From an uncultured Sutterella sp. (GTDB taxonomy: Bacteria > Pseudomonadota > Gammaproteobacteria > Burkholderiales > Burkholderiaceae_F): a stretch of 5,341 bases of DNA. The notes beneath the pieces were generated by a model. That model ran no database searches. It had not been told where the DNA came from and worked only from the letters and a program-made list of their open reading frames with translations. Within the stretch, counting starts at the first letter, position 1. Every line of letters begins with the position of its first letter. The position numbers and the translations under genes were made by a program. This document shows positions 5,218 through 5,341 of the stretch, piece after piece. The stretch covers positions 1 to 5,341 of the forward strand of contig USIM01000068.1 of assembly GCA_900554675.1 (NCBI GenBank), written 5' to 3'.

Positions 5218-5257
5218 GGTAAGAAAGGTTTGGTGACAATAGTCAAAGATTAACACA

Positions 5258-5291
5258 AATCCTTTGTTTTTCTTGCGAAAAAAGAGGGTTT
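5258..5291. repeat. Imperfect inverted repeat upstream of the small - strand gene
   Basis: TTTTTC (5267-5272) and GAAAAA (5277-5282) form the core around a TTGC loop. Pairing continues after one G-A mismatch through T-G, T-A, T-G, C-G and C-G (5261-5265 with 5284-5288), then one T-T mismatch and two A-T pairs. No T-run follows on either strand. In the - strand transcript it would bury the AAAGG sequence in front of the GTG at 5256. A role in translation control is conjecture. Confidence 0.4.
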
Positions 5292-5341
5292 CCTTGTAGG
5301 CAAAAAGCCCTAATCAACCATTGAAAAATGGTAAAATGGAT
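5292..5341. promoter_or_regulatory. Right-edge intergenic segment with a possible rightward extended -10
   Basis: No gene is seen here. The segment holds a small repeat AGGC/GCCCT around five A residues (5298-5311) and a 6-bp inverted repeat, ACCATT (5317-5322) with AATGGT (5327-5332), around GAAA. It is followed by TGGTAAAAT (5329-5337), which fits the extended -10 form also seen before acpP. The -35 region is poor. It could be the promoter of a gene to the right of the window, but the evidence is slight. Confidence 0.25.

Noticed and set aside
5047..5253. Open frame of 68 codons on the + strand over the small - strand gene
   Set aside because: It runs through the deaminase terminator, lacks a convincing ribosome binding site, and reads less like a protein than the - strand frame with its membrane helix and charged tail.

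Overview
The window holds the core bacterial type II fatty acid synthesis cluster on the + strand in the order fabH, fabD, fabG, acpP, fabF. It is followed by a deoxycytidylate deaminase-family gene on the same strand and, at the right end, a probable small single-pass membrane protein on the - strand. The gene order and the acyl carrier protein sequence point to a proteobacterium. Protein similarity from memory, roughly even base composition and codon habits (Gln almost always CAA, Leu often TTG, Lys mostly AAG) suggest a moderate-GC betaproteobacterium of the Sutterella/Parasutterella kind. The lineage is an inference, not a demonstrated assignment.

Layout. Bases 1-136 are non-coding and carry two interleaved inverted repeats with a T-run, then a weak promoter candidate and the fabH ribosome binding site. 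fabH, fabD and fabG are separated by only 15 and 11 bases and look like one transcription unit. A 135-base gap follows fabG. It holds a 10-bp palindrome, an extended -10 promoter for acpP, and an intrinsic terminator whose 5' arm overlaps the expected start of that promoter's transcript. acpP ends in a very strong terminator, and fabF starts 32 bases beyond its T-run. fabF has its own terminator before the deaminase gene. The deaminase gene converges stop-to-stop with the small - strand gene, and its terminator lies inside that gene's coding sequence.

How the genes work together. FabD moves malonyl from CoA to the AcpP phosphopantetheine arm. FabH condenses acetyl-CoA with malonyl-ACP to start a chain. 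FabG reduces the 3-ketoacyl-ACP, and FabF carries out later condensations. The dehydratase (FabZ/FabA) and enoyl reductase (FabI) needed to close the cycle are not in the window. The terminators on both sides of acpP and its separate promoter suggest that acpP is expressed independently and more strongly than the enzymes. The deaminase belongs to pyrimidine deoxynucleotide metabolism and has no evident link to fatty acids.

Overall this is a conserved housekeeping region. I see no mobile element, CRISPR array, tRNA or rRNA, and no evidence of a new multi-gene system. The most interesting material is the non-coding architecture around acpP and upstream of fabH.
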